Made by a program: the position numbers and the translations under genes
The notes under the pieces: model-generated
What the model was told of the DNA's origin: nothing
What the model saw: only the letters and a program-made list of their open reading frames with translations
The model's database searches: none
Shown here: in pieces, positions 33,758-43,674 of the stretch
Layout of the letters: every line of letters begins with the position of its first letter
Numbering within the stretch: position 1 is the first letter of the stretch
Assembly (NCBI RefSeq): GCF_027579695.1
Contig: NC_083570.1
Coordinates: forward strand, 97,343,463 to 97,407,462
DNA: 64,000 nucleotides
Direction of reading: 5' to 3'
DNA from: Neoarius graeffei
Lineage: Eukaryota; Chordata; Actinopteri; Siluriformes; Ariidae

Positions 33758-34078
33758 TAAGAACTTTTTTTTAATAATTTTTCAAGAATTATTATTATAG
33801 CATTTTTCACAAATTGCTACTCTCATTTCACTGCTTTGCTTACATTCTAAGCGGAAATGTTTTTGTTGGATGTTTTGTATAAAGTTTTTATTTATCGAAT
33901 TTGCAAAAAAATACAAATGCTCCGTTTCTCAAAATCCAGTGAATGTGGATCGAATAAAAGTTATTCCACTCAATCTCGTCGTACATGGCTTATAGCCGAT
34001 TCAGCGTTACGTGCCCCATCAGCTATCAGCTCATGTACGACTCGATTTCATGGAACAACTTAAATATACTCACTGGCC

Positions 34079-34543
34079 ACTTTATTAGGTATACCCATAC
34101 ACCTGCTGCTTTATGCAGTTAAACATCAGATCTCGGAGTGTGACTTTCTTTCACTGTAGCATGGGTGTTGGTTTGAGCCAGATGGACTGGTTTGAGTATT
34201 TCAGAAACTGCTGAACTCCTGGGGTTTTCACACACTAACAACAATCTCTAGGGTTTACACAGAATGGTGTGGAAAACAAAAAACACACTGAGTGAGTGAC
34301 AGTTCTGTGGGTGGAAATGAACACCTTGTTGATAAGAGAGGTCAGAGGAAAATGGCCAGATTGGTTCGAGCTTTTTTTTGCAGGAAGGATATAGTAACTC
34401 ATAGCAACTCTTTACAACCATGGTGAGCAGAAAAGCATCTCAGCATGCAACAGCAGAAGAACACATTGGGTTCTGCTCCTGCCAGCCAAGAACAGGAATC
34501 TTAGAATCAAGAGCAAGTTCCTATTAAAGTGGCCGGTGAGTGT
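34079..34543. mobile_element. MITE with Tc1/mariner-type ends
   Basis: Left end CTCACTGGCCACTTTATTAGG and right end CTATTAAAGTGGCCGGTGAG are inverted repeats next to TA dinucleotides. About 465 bp, no coding capacity. Confidence 0.75.
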
Positions 34544-34713
34544 ATATAGTGGCACACTTTATATATTTATTGATGGAATTCAACAGCTGCCCTTAGACTT
34601 CCATTGGAAAAGATTAAAGAGGTTTTCTGTTCCATTCTCAAATGCACCAGGAACTTTGGTCCCCAGTCAAAATTGTCATCTGTGATAATCGTATATCAGT
34701 ACAGATGCAGTAG

Positions 34714-34967
34714 ATGCAGGGCTGACACATAGACACAGACAACCATTCACACTCACATTCACACCTACGGTCAATTTAGAGTCACCAGTTAACCTAACCT
34801 GCATGTCTTTGGACTGTGGGGGAAACCGGAGCACCCGGAGGAAACCCACGTGGGCACAGGGAGAACATGCACACTCCGCAGAGAAAGGCCCTCGCCGGCC
34901 ACAGGGCTCGAACCCGGACCTTCTTGCTATGAGGCGACAGCGCTAACCACTACACCACCGTGCCGCC
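34714..34967 (-). mobile_element. DANA/Mermaid-like SINE, 3' end missing
   Basis: Minus strand. It contains the head and middle (GGCGGCACGGTGGTG to CTGTGTCTATGTGTCAGCCC) but lacks the 3' domain and tail, which a LINE-mediated insertion should retain. A later deletion is likely. Confidence 0.85.
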
Positions 34968-35011
34968 TATATTATATATATTTTTTAAAAACCACGAGAG
35001 TATTCCTTTAA

Positions 35012-35740
35012 GACGGTATTCGAAATGTCTTCTTTTCACAATAGTCAGCGAATTAGATTACGCAATCGCGCAATAAAAATTGACATACAAGTAAAGAGTT
35101 ACACTGCCAAAGTGATCTAAGCAGAGTGCTAAAGAAAAGGTATTTATTTATTTATAAGTTGGTTGGTACAAATGATGCTAAAACCTTTGGCAGTGCAACC
35201 ATTTAAACAAAAAAAGCACATGCTTTTTGTTTTAATTTAATTTTTAAACCTTGGCTCGGTTTCATGTGTAGCTACAAGATGCTGTTCTGACTGCATTTCT
35301 CTTATACGTTGGTTGTGCTACCTTTAGAAAAAGAAAACAAAACAAAAAAAACCATATAGTGACAGATTTCTTCTTAGTCAGGTCTTATATTAATGGTTTT
35401 ATTCTGTTACTCGTCTCAGCTAAGCAGAAATTGGTCTCTGAAATCAGACTGATCCTCTGTAGGGCAGGAGATAAGCCTTGGGACTGGAACAGTCTCACAC
35501 TCAAGCAGGCTCTTTGGCAACTATTTTGAAAAAAGTAAAGCTTGATTATTTTTATTCCTCCAGGAACAAAAATCCTAAGGTCACACCAGGTCTCTTGGAT
35601 AAATTGGCATTAGCAATTATTAAAAGCTTCCCGGTCTTGATCTATTGCAGCATATGGAGGGTGTCTGAGATCGCGGCCCTGAGGTTTAAAATCCAGAACG
35701 GTGAAAAGTGTGATGTGTTCTCTCCCCCCCCCCCCCATTA
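35012..35740. other. Unclassified intergenic DNA
   Basis: An open frame at 35478-35710 runs into the adjoining microsatellite and matches nothing I know. A poly-C run precedes the (TA)n at 35743. Confidence 0.35.
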
Positions 35741-35741
35741 T

Positions 35742-35742
<1 letters not shown>

Positions 35743-35796
<54 letters not shown>
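35743..35796. repeat. (TA)n microsatellite
   Basis: About 27 TA units directly abutting the Tc1 element at 35799. A second, (GT)n-(TA)n tract is on its other side. Confidence 0.95.
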
Positions 35797-35798
<2 letters not shown>

Positions 35799-35801
<3 letters not shown>

Positions 35802-37395
35802 TGGTGCTTGAAAGTTTGTGAACCCTTTAGAATTTTCTATATTTCTGCATAAATATGATCTAAAACATCAGATTTTCACACAAGTCCTAAAAGTAGATAA
35901 AGAGAACCCAGTTAAACAAATGAGACAAAAATATTATATTTAGTCATTTATTTATTGAGGAAAATGATCCAATATTGCATATCTGTGAGTGGCAAAAGTA
36001 TGTGAACATTTGCTTTCAGTATCTGGTGTGACCCCCTTGTGCAGCAATAACTGCAACTAAACGTTTCCGGTAACTGTTGATCAGTCCTGCACACCGGCTT
36101 GGAGGAATTTTAGCCCATTCCTCCATACAGAACAGCTTCAACTCTGGGATGTTGGTGGGTTTCCTCACATGAACTGCTCGCTTCAGGTCCTTCCACAACA
36201 TTTCCATTGGATTAAGGTCAGGACTTTGACTTGGCCATTCCAAAACATTAACTTTATTCTTCTTTAACCATTCTTTGGTAGAATGACTTGTGTGCTTAGG
36301 GTCGTTGTCTTGCTGCATGACCCACCTTCTCTTGAGATTCAGTTCATGGGCAGATGTCCTGACATTTTCCTTTAGAATTCGCTGGTATAATTCAGAATAC
36401 ATTGTTCCATCAATGATGGTAAGCCATCCTGGCCCAGATGCAGCAAAACAGGCCCAAACCATGATACTACCACCACCATGTTTCACAGATGGGATAAGGT
36501 TCTTATGCTGGAATGCAGTGTTTTCCTTTCTCCAAACATAACGCTTCTCATTTAAACCAAAAAGTTCTATTTTGGTCTCATCCGTCCACAAAACATTTTT
36601 CCAATAGCCTTCTGGCTTGTCCACATGATCTTTAGCAAACTGCAGATGAGCAGCAATGTTCTTTTTGGAGAGCAGTGGCTTTCTCCTTGCAACCCTGCCA
36701 TGCACACCATTGTTGTTCAGCGTTCTCCTGATGGTGGACTCATGAACATTAACATTAGCCAATGTCAGAGAGGCCTTCAGTTGCTTAGAAGTTATGCTGG
36801 GGTCCTTTGTGACCTCGCCGACTATTACATGTCTTGCTCTTGGAGTGATCTCTGTTGGTCGACCATTCCTGGGGAGGGTAACAATGGTCTTGAATTTCCT
36901 CCATTTGTACACAATCTGTCTGACTGTGGATTGGTGGAGTCCAAACTCTTTAGAGATGGTTTTGTAACCTTTTCCAGCCTGATGAGCATCAACAACGCTT
37001 TTTCTGAGGTCCTCAGAAATCTCCTTTGTTCGTGCCATGATACACTTCCACAAACATGTGTTGTGAAGATCAGACTTTGATAGATCCCTGTTCTTTAAAT
37101 AAAACAGGGCGCCCACTCACACCTGATTGTCATCCCACTGATTGAAAACACCTGACTCTAATTTCACCTTCAAATGAACTGCTAATCCTAGAGGTTCACA
37201 TACTTTTGCCACTCACAGATATGTAATATTGGATCATTTTCCTCAATAAATAAATGACCAAGCATAATATTTTTGTCTCATTTGTTTAACTGGGTTCTCT
37301 TTATTTACTTTTAGGACTTGTGTGAAAATCTGATGATGTTTTAGATCATGAAGTAATATAGAAAATTCTAAAGGGTTCACAAACTTTCAAGCACC

Positions 37396-37399
<4 letters not shown>
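35799..37399 (-). mobile_element. Tc1-like transposon, family 2, intact coding
   Basis: 1601 bp bounded by CAGTGGTGCTTGAAAG and its inverse CTTTCAAGCACCACTG. Long terminal inverted repeats of about 200 bp contain internal GTGAACCCTTTAGAATTTTC repeats. It sits between (TA)n and (GT)n, so the TA duplication cannot be read directly. Confidence 0.95.
36016..37038 (-). CDS. Tc1-like transposase, full-length 340 aa
   Basis: One uninterrupted frame from MARTKEISEDLRK to GGHTRY, exactly the 340 residues usual for Tc1/Sleeping-Beauty-type transposases. N-terminal HTH: GYKTISKEFGLHQSTVRQIV. Second HTH and GRPTEITPRARH linker. The DDE domain has D in LWTDETKIE, D in MQQDNDPKH and E in DLNPMEMLW, 34 residues after the second D. 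The box GGGSIMVWACF is intact. This start is chosen over an upstream ATG 26 codons earlier because MARTKE is the conserved family start. All catalytic residues are present, so activity is possible but unproven. Confidence 0.95.
   Translation of the reverse strand: MARTKEISEDLRKSVVDAHQAGKGYKTISKEFGLHQSTVRQIVYKWRKFKTIVTLPRNGRPTEITPRARHVIVGEVTKDPSITSKQLKASLTLANVNVHESTIRRTLNNNGVHGRVARRKPLLSKKNIAAHLQFAKDHVDKPEGYWKNVLWTDETKIELFGLNEKRYVWRKENTAFQHKNLIPSVKHGGGSIMVWACFAASGPGWLTIIDGTMYSELYQRILKENVRTSAHELNLKRRWVMQQDNDPKHTSHSTKEWLKKNKVNVLEWPSQSPDLNPMEMLWKDLKRAVHVRKPTNIPELKLFCMEEWAKIPPSRCAGLINSYRKRLVAVIAAQGGHTRY

Positions 37400-37460
<61 letters not shown>
37400..37460. repeat. (GT)n-(TA)n microsatellite
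   Basis: About 26 GT units, then a short TA run, on the right flank of the Tc1 copy. Confidence 0.95.
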
Positions 37461-37462
<2 letters not shown>

Positions 37463-37634
37463 CTCAGTAGATGTAATATTTTGTGTGGCTAAGGCACAGT
37501 TCTGTGTGGAAGATCACTTTTTAAAGGAACACTTCACCCAAGAGTAACAACATAGCTAACTATAAAATAAAATTATTCGGGAGGCAGTTTGGGTTATATG
37601 TCGGCATTCCTCCAAATCTGTACTGGAATCGTTT
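37461..37634 (-). other. acsl1: acsl1 3' untranslated region (start)
   Basis: Sequence downstream of the acsl1 stop codon. An AATAAA on the minus strand occurs only further on, within the Tc1 end repeat at about 37301-37306, so the transposon might supply the polyadenylation signal. That is a guess. Confidence 0.35.
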
Positions 37635-37775
37635 TTACATGTGGGTCTTGGAGTAGAGCTGATCGATCTGCTGTCTGAAATGATTCCTGAGCTCAGCACG
37701 CTTAGCTTTAAGTGTTGGAGTCAGGAGGCCGTTCTGGATCGAGAACATCTCTGCGTGCAGGGCGATATCCTTCAC
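37635..37775 (-). CDS. acsl1: acsl1 terminal coding exon
   Basis: Encodes the C-terminal 46 residues of a long-chain acyl-CoA synthetase, which activates long-chain fatty acids to acyl-CoA using ATP on ER and mitochondrial outer membranes. Seen: acceptor TTCTAG|GTG, then VKDIALHAEMFSIQNGLL, TPTLKAKRAELR, and QIDQLYSKTHM ending in TAA at 37635-37637. The FS-x-NGLLTPTLKAKR block is the conserved C-terminal adenylation-domain loop containing the catalytic lysine region. Phase 0, 141 nt. The end differs from ACSL5 and fits ACSL1/6. Confidence 0.93.
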   Translation of the reverse strand: MKDIALHAEMFSIQNGLLTPTLKAKRAELRNHFRQQIDQLYSKTHM

Positions 37776-37987
37776 CTAGAACACAACACACAGGAGCATT
37801 AAGATTAATACATGAATATCAGCCTGGAGAGCAGTTTAGGACAAGGGGAGGGCAGGACAACCGGGTGATGTAATCAGATATCAGACGTTTTAACAAGTAA
37901 TCGGTCTTTGTCCTTGACAAGCAGTGATAGGACATGAAGTATTAAATATAAACTCTTCAATATTTTGTTAAAAAAAAAAAAACTCAC

Positions 37988-38059
37988 CTGTTCAAAAGAC
38001 TTCAGTCCAGCTTCTTTGCCCAATTTCACTATGTCCTCCAATATGGCATTTTTCACTTC
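37988..38059 (-). CDS. acsl1: acsl1 exon
   Basis: A 72-nt, phase 0 exon: acceptor ACTTGCAG|GAAGTG, residues EVKNAILEDIVKLGKEAG then LKSFEQ, donor CAG|GTGAGT. Aligns with the DVKKAILEDMVRLGKDSG...FEQ block of ACSL1. The intron upstream (38060-45091, 7 kb) holds the GAGTC-rich element, a Tc1, TTAA and SINE copies. Confidence 0.93.
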
Positions 38060-38394
38060 CTGCAAGTAAACAAGAAAACATTTTTACCTCCAGGATTCAG
38101 GGACACAAAGTGCTGTAGAGGAGTGGGTTTACCAGACAAGTTCATTCAGGCTCTAGACTTTAAAGCAGACTTTTCCACAAGTTGACACAGTTCCCTGAGG
38201 TCTTAATGAAACGTCTGTGACAGGCTTGTAGTACTCGAGTCCAGGACTGGTGCCCTAATTTTAAGGACTCATGACTCGACTTGGGCTTGAGCACTGATGA
38301 CTCGGACTCGTGCATTAACTGCATTCGGACTCGTAAATTGGAGACGAGGACTCGGATTTTTTGTTTATTTTTTGGTAACATGCCATAATAATTT

Positions 38395-38773
38395 CTCATC
38401 TCATCTCATTATCTCTAGCTGCTTTATCCTGTTCTACAGGGTCGCAGGCGAGCTGGAGCCTATCCCAGCTGACTACGGGAGAAAGGCGGGGTACACCCTG
38501 GACAAGTCGCCAGGTCATCACAGGGCTGACACATAGACACAGACAACCATTCACACTCACATTCACACCTACGGTCAATTTAGAGTCACCAGTTAACCTA
38601 ACCTGCATGTCTTTGGACTGTGGGGGAAACCGGAGCACCCGGAGGAAACCCACGCGGACACGGGGAGAACATGCAAACTCCGCACAGAAAGGCCCTCGCC
38701 GGCCACGGGGCTCGAACCCGGACCTTCTTGCTGTGAGGCGACAGCACTAACCACTACACCACCGTGCCACCCG
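38395..38773 (-). mobile_element. DANA/Mermaid-like SINE
   Basis: Full length, minus strand, exact target duplication CCATAATAATTT at 38383-38394 and 38774-38785. The empty site is readable in copy 1 of the host element at about 6050-6062. Confidence 0.95.
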
Positions 38774-38837
38774 CCATAATAATTTGGCATAAGATATTTA
38801 TATCTACATTCATTTTTATACCAATTTCGTGGAAGAG

Positions 38838-39243
38838 TGTCACACCTGCGCGCCTTGGCGCGTGCATCAGATAGACTCTCGGGCGTGCTCCAGACAGCGC
38901 ACGTGCACGCCGTAAACAACTTGCACCTGCACAGGATTAAGTACCTATATAAAATCAGCGCACCGATATAAAAACCGTGGAAATACAGTTACTTTGCGAA
39001 GTATTGAGTTGCGTTGCTGACACATTACCAAGCCTTATTTCCTTGTTTGGGTTCCTGATCCCTGATTTCCCGTCTTTGAGTCTGCCGAGTCTATGATAGC
39101 TTGTTTGTGCCTCGCTCGACCTGTTGCCCGTTTCACTGTTTTCTGATTTTGCCTGCCATTCTGGATTGTTTACCGTCTTCACTTGTATTAATAAACACAC
39201 CTTCTGCACTTACAGTACATCCGTCTCCCAACCATCTCTGACA
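38838..39243 (+). mobile_element. LTR-like segment (solo LTR candidate), copy 2
   Basis: TGTCACACCTGCGCGCC to CATCTCTGACA, with TATAAAAACC and AATAAA inside. About 406 bp, homologous to 5575-5994 and at the same position in the host element. Confidence 0.5.
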
Positions 39244-39315
39244 GAATACTTCACATTCCCTGACAAAGAGAAGCACATTCACCTGTTCATACGGCATGTT
39301 CAGGAACAAACGAAA

Positions 39316-39981
39316 CAGATCTGTGAAGAATCTCAGTCATCCAGGTACATAATAATCTGTGGTTGGTTGAAGAGAGCAACTGGACTTGCTTGAAGATTCT
39401 TGAAAACGTTTCGCCTCTCATCCTAAAGGCTTCCTCAGTTCTGTCTGACTAATAGGGAGTATCCAGTATTTATCCTTTCATGGATCATCATAGAATCCAA
39501 ATCAGAATGCTGATGGCTGCATTGTAGGCGACTGATAAAATATGTCATAGACACCCACCTCTGTTCAGTGATGGTCGTTCCAGGAAGAGTCTTCAACCAA
39601 CCACAGATTACTATGTACCTGGATGACTGAGATTCTTCACAGATATGTTTCTACGCACTTTGGGATGAGATCCCTTCGACTGGTGCGGGAGTATGAGAGG
39701 ACTTCCAGAAAACTGGCAGACATCTTAGCCAGAGAGGATCGTTCATTTTTGTCAACCTGGAACAACCATCATTGAACAGAGGTGGGCGTCTATGACATCT
39801 TTTATCAGCCACCTACAATGCAGCCATCAGCATTCTGATTCGGATTCTATGATGATCCATGAGAGGATAAATACTGGATACTCCCTATTAGACAGAACTG
39901 AGGAAGCCTTTAGGATGAGAGGCGAAACGTTTTCAAGAATCTTCAAGCAAGTCCAGTTGCTCTCTTCAACCAACCACAGAT
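39316..39981. repeat. Nested inverted-repeat insertion
   Basis: Arms 39354-39584 and 39756-39981 are inverse copies with few differences. A second pair, 39319-39373 and 39590-39644, overlaps the first. The core sequence GAGGCGAAACGTTTTCAAG recurs in each large arm. The other copy of the host element has an empty site here (AACAAACTAATGTTAATGGCGCC). Confidence 0.8.
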
Positions 39982-40403
39982 GGCGCTGAAACAGCCACCG
40001 TCAAATGGTGAGGTCCGAGTCTTGTTCTCGGACTCGACTCTAAATTTTTTTTAATGGCTTGAACTTGACTCGGACTTGAACGCTGGGGACTCGAGACTGG
40101 ACTCGGACTTGAGGTTTAGTGACTCGTTTTGCTCAAAATACCGTAAGGATAAAGCACCACAGCTCCCCTCTCACCCTGTCTAAACAGCAGCTGATTTGAG
40201 TGCCTGTTCCTTTAAATGATAACGATCCACTGCTCACCCTCCTCCCCTCTTCCATCAGCCAATCAGGTAGCACTTTCCTCATGAACATTGCTTGAAGTTC
40301 TCAAGCCATGAATGGAGATACTCAAATGAGGGGGCGGGATTATTCTAATGAGCTCCACTTGTGACATACAGTGGTGCTTGAAAGTTAGTGAACCCTTTAG
40401 AAT

Positions 40404-40785
40404 CTCATCTCATCTCATCTCATTATCTGTAGCCGCTTTATCCTGTTCTACAGGGTCGCAGGCAAGCTGGAGCCTATCCCAGCTGACTACGGGCGAAAGG
40501 CGGGGTACACCCTGGACAAGTCGCCAGGTCATCACAGGGCTGACACATAGACACAGACAACCATTCACACTCACATTCACACCTACGGTCAATTTAGAGT
40601 CACCAGTTAACCTAACCTGCATGTCTTTGGACTGTGGGGGAAACCGGAGCACCCGGAGGAAACCCACGCGGACACGGGGAGAACATGCAAACTCCGCACA
40701 GAAAGGCCCTCGCCGGCCACGGGGCTCGAACCCGGACCTTCTTGCTGTGAGGCGACAGCGCTAACCACTACACCACCGTGCCGCC
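40404..40785 (-). mobile_element. DANA/Mermaid-like SINE inside Tc1
   Basis: Full length. Exact target duplication ACCCTTTAGAAT at 40392-40403 and 40786-40797. Confidence 0.96.
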
Positions 40786-40823
40786 ACCCTTTAGAATTTT
40801 CTATATTTCTGCATAAGTATGAC

Positions 40824-41246
40824 TGTGGCAGCGGGGGCGTGGTCAAGCGCCGGTCTGTGACAGGAGGGAGGAGTTGGGGAAGGTAAGTGGCAGAATCGCT
40901 TCACCTGAGTGTCATTAACCTGTGTTTTGTGTGTTCTCCCCAGTAAACCGCCCTACTTAAGGAGGGAAAGGGAGAGCGGAAGGGAGCTTCTTCCCCGGCA
41001 GAGCCGACAGTGTGTGTGTGTCTCTGCCTGCTTAGGGTAAACATTGTTAGACTGAAAAGTTCGGCAATAAAGCCATCTGAAAAACCTTTATCTCTGTCCT
41101 GCCGTCCTCTGTGCTCCACCCACACGCTATTCGCGCTACAGTGGACACAGGTTAATGACACTCAGGTGAAGCGATTCTGCCACTTACCTTCCCCAACTCC
41201 GCCCTCCTGTCACAGACCGGCGCTTGACCACGCCCCCGCTGCCACA
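40824..41246. mobile_element. Gmr1-like LTR joined to an inverted LTR end
   Basis: A complete LTR (40824-41140, TGTGGCAGCGGGG to CGCTACA) is followed by 10 nt (GTGGACACAG). Then comes an inverted copy of the first 96 nt of the same LTR (41151-41246, ending GCTGCCACA). The exact 5-bp duplication ATGAC flanks the unit at 40819-40823 and 41247-41251. Both outer ends are therefore the same U3 terminus. Confidence 0.9.
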
Positions 41247-41429
41247 ATGACCTAAAACATCATCAGATTTTCACACAAGTCCTAAAAGTAGATAAAGAGA
41301 ACCCAGTTAAACAAATGAGACAAAAATATTAGACTTGGTCATTTATTTATTGAGGAAAATGACCCAATGTTACATAACTGTGAGTGGCAAAAGTATGTGA
41401 ACCTTTGCTTTCAGTATCTAGTGTGACCC

Positions 41430-42430
41430 CCTTGTGCAGCAATAACTGCAACTAAACGTTTCCGGTAACTGTTGATCAGTGCTGCACACCAGCTTGGAGG
41501 AATTTTAGCCCATTCCTCTGTTCAGAGCTTCAACTCTGGGATGTTGGTGGGTTTCCTCACATGAACTGCTTGCTTCAGGTCCTTCCACAACATTTCGATT
41601 GGATTAAGGTCAGGACTTTGACTTGGCCATTCCAAAACATTAACTTTATTCTTCTTTAACCATTCTTTGGTAGAACGACTTGTGTGCTTAGGGTCGTTGT
41701 CTTGCTGCACGACCCACCTTCTCTTGAGATTCAGTTCATGGACAGATGTCCTGACATTTTCCTTTAGAATTCACTGGTATAATTCAGAATACATTGTTAC
41801 ATCAATGATGGAAAGCCGTCCTGGTCCAGATGCAGCAAAACAGGCCCAAACCATGATACTACCACCACCATGTTTCACAGATGGGATAAGGTTCTTATGC
41901 TGGAATGCAGTGTTTTCCTTTCTCCAAACATAGCGCTTATCATTTAAGCCAAAAAGTTCTATTTTGGTCTCATTCATCCACAAAATATTTCTCCAATAGC
42001 CTTCTGGCTTGTCCATGTGATCTTTAGCAAACTGCAGACGAGCAGCAATGTTCTTTTTGGAGAGCAGTGGCTTTCTCCTTGCAACCCTGCCATGCACACC
42101 ATTGTTGTTCAGTGTTCTACTGATGGTGGACTCATGAACATTAACATTAGCCAATGTCAGAGAGGCCTTCAGTTGCTTAGAAGTTACCCTGGGGTCCTTT
42201 GTGACCTCGCTGACTATTCCATGCCTTGCTCTTGGAGTGATCTTTGTTGGTCGACCACTCCTGGGGAGGGTAACAATGGTCTTGAATTTCCTCCATTTGT
42301 ACACAGTCTGTCTGACTGTGGATTGGTGGAGTCCAAACTCTTTAGAGATGGTTTTGTAACCTTTTCCAGCCTGATGAACATCAACAACGCTTTTTCTGAG
42401 GTCCTCAGAAATCTCCTTTGTTCGTGCCAT
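41430..42430 (-). pseudogene. Tc1-like transposase, broken copy
   Basis: Minus strand from MARTKEISEDLRK. Homologous throughout to the intact 340-aa copy. A TGA replaces the codon after SELYQ (near 41770). The catalytic first D lies in a changed motif (ILWMNETKIE, so D to N). A small deletion and frameshift follow PELKL at about 41520. QQDNDPKH and DLNPIEMLW remain. Not functional. Confidence 0.93.
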
Positions 42431-43000
42431 GATACACTTCCACAAACATGTGTTGTGAAGATCAGACTTTGATAGATCCCTGTTCTTTAAATAAAACAGG
42501 GTGCCCACTCACACCTGATTGTCATCCCATTGATTGAAAACACCTGACTCGAATTTCACCTTCAAATTAACTGCTAACCCTAGAGGTTCACATACTTTTG
42601 CCACTCAGAGATATGTAATATTGGCTCATTTTCCTCAATAAATAAATGACCAAGTATAATATTTTTATCTCATTTTTTAACTGGGTTCTCTTTACTTTTA
42701 GGACTTGTGTGAAAATCTGATGCTGTTTTAGGTCATATTTATGCAGAAATATAGAAAATTCTAAAGGGTTCACAAACTTTCAAGCACCACTGTAGAAAAG
42801 GGAGTCAAATCTGAACAGCTTTTTGTAGCTCATGTTTTCTAAAATGGGCAGGAAAAAAAAAACTGACTGGATAGACTGACTTATTTTAGATTTTGTGGGT
42901 TGGTAGGCACTCCAGATACCCAAAGGTATGTTCATAAGTACTACAAAAGTGAGTTTTTCATAATATGTCCACTTTTTAAAAAAGAAAGAAAGAAAATCAA

Positions 43001-43674
43001 TCAATGGAAATACTATCCTGACAGTTGGCTTAAGCCATAACAGGTTTGAAACAAATACTTCAACTTTTTAGAACATAATCTCCAGATACCATTTGGAGAT
43101 TTCTAATTTAAAAAAAAAATACTCTGGAATATTTCTTCATTTTGGTCTGAAAGTAGTAGCCTATAAAAATTATATACAGCCCTGGTCACACTATTGGTCC
43201 CACTCCAAAAAATATGTCAAAGCTCCTATTAGATCATGTTAGATATTTATCACCAAAAGCACAACATGTCCTCATAGTGTTCATATAGGACTAGCTTGGG
43301 AAGCATCATGATGTTTTTCTGATCTATTCCCAGGTGACCACAGTCACCCAAAGCCTCCCATTTGGCCAGATGCCGTTTTGCGTGCAGATATCGGACCAGA
43401 CAGGAACTGTGGATAGTTTTTGCCTGTTTGGCACAGCATCTAAATTTCTTGTTGGTTGGACGACTAACAGTTGATAGTTGAAATGTGTCATAAGATTCAA
43501 GCTGCATGTTGAAGGTCAGTCTCACCAGATGCAATACAAACCCGTGATTCCGTATGTAACATTTTCTGTAAAGTTATTTCTAGTAGGCTGCTGCATCCCA
43601 ACAGATAAGAACTGGAGTCATTCAAAATGCTATCTGAGAAGGCGGAGTCTAACATATATAGGTGTAATACACAT
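43001..43674. other. acsl1 intron, unclassified
   Basis: No gene or clear repeat. Short A-runs only. Confidence 0.35.

Larger units (their letters stand above)
33088..35007 (+). mobile_element. TTAA-flanked DNA element
   Basis: Flanked by TTAA at 33084-33087 and 35008-35011. The left end is AGGAATACTCGAGGGCTTTTT and the right end AAAAACCACGAGAGTATTCCT, an inverted repeat of about 20 bp. It holds a short exon-like frame (33666-33757), a MITE and a SINE fragment. Confidence 0.65.
38221..40127 (-). mobile_element. GAGTC-rich element, copy 2
   Basis: Inverted homologue of 4936-6230 (starts GCTTGTAGTACTCGAGTCC on plus). It carries a SINE (38395-38773), the LTR-like block (38838-39243) and an inverted-repeat insertion (39316-39981). 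Copy 1 lacks the SINE at this site and lacks the inverted repeat, so it shows both empty sites. Confidence 0.65.
40369..42792 (-). mobile_element. Tc1-like transposon, family 2, with two insertions
   Basis: Same family as 35799-37399. CAGTGGTGCTTG ends and a clean TA on each side (40367-40368 and 42793-42794). It holds a SINE (40404-40785) and an LTR-derived palindrome (40824-41246) in its left inverted repeat. Confidence 0.95.
40130..42975 (-). mobile_element. TTAA-target element, copy 2, split by Tc1
   Basis: Inverted relative of 7520-7840. It ends at TTAA 42976-42979 with revcomp start AAGTGGACATATTATG. Matching blocks include GATTATTCTAATGAGCTCCAC and AGATACCCAAAGGTATG. The far end (about 40130) is unclear. 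Confidence 0.6.

Noticed and set aside
35478-35852. 124-codon frame
   Set aside because: It ends in the (TA)n microsatellite and Tc1 terminus and shows no recognisable domain.
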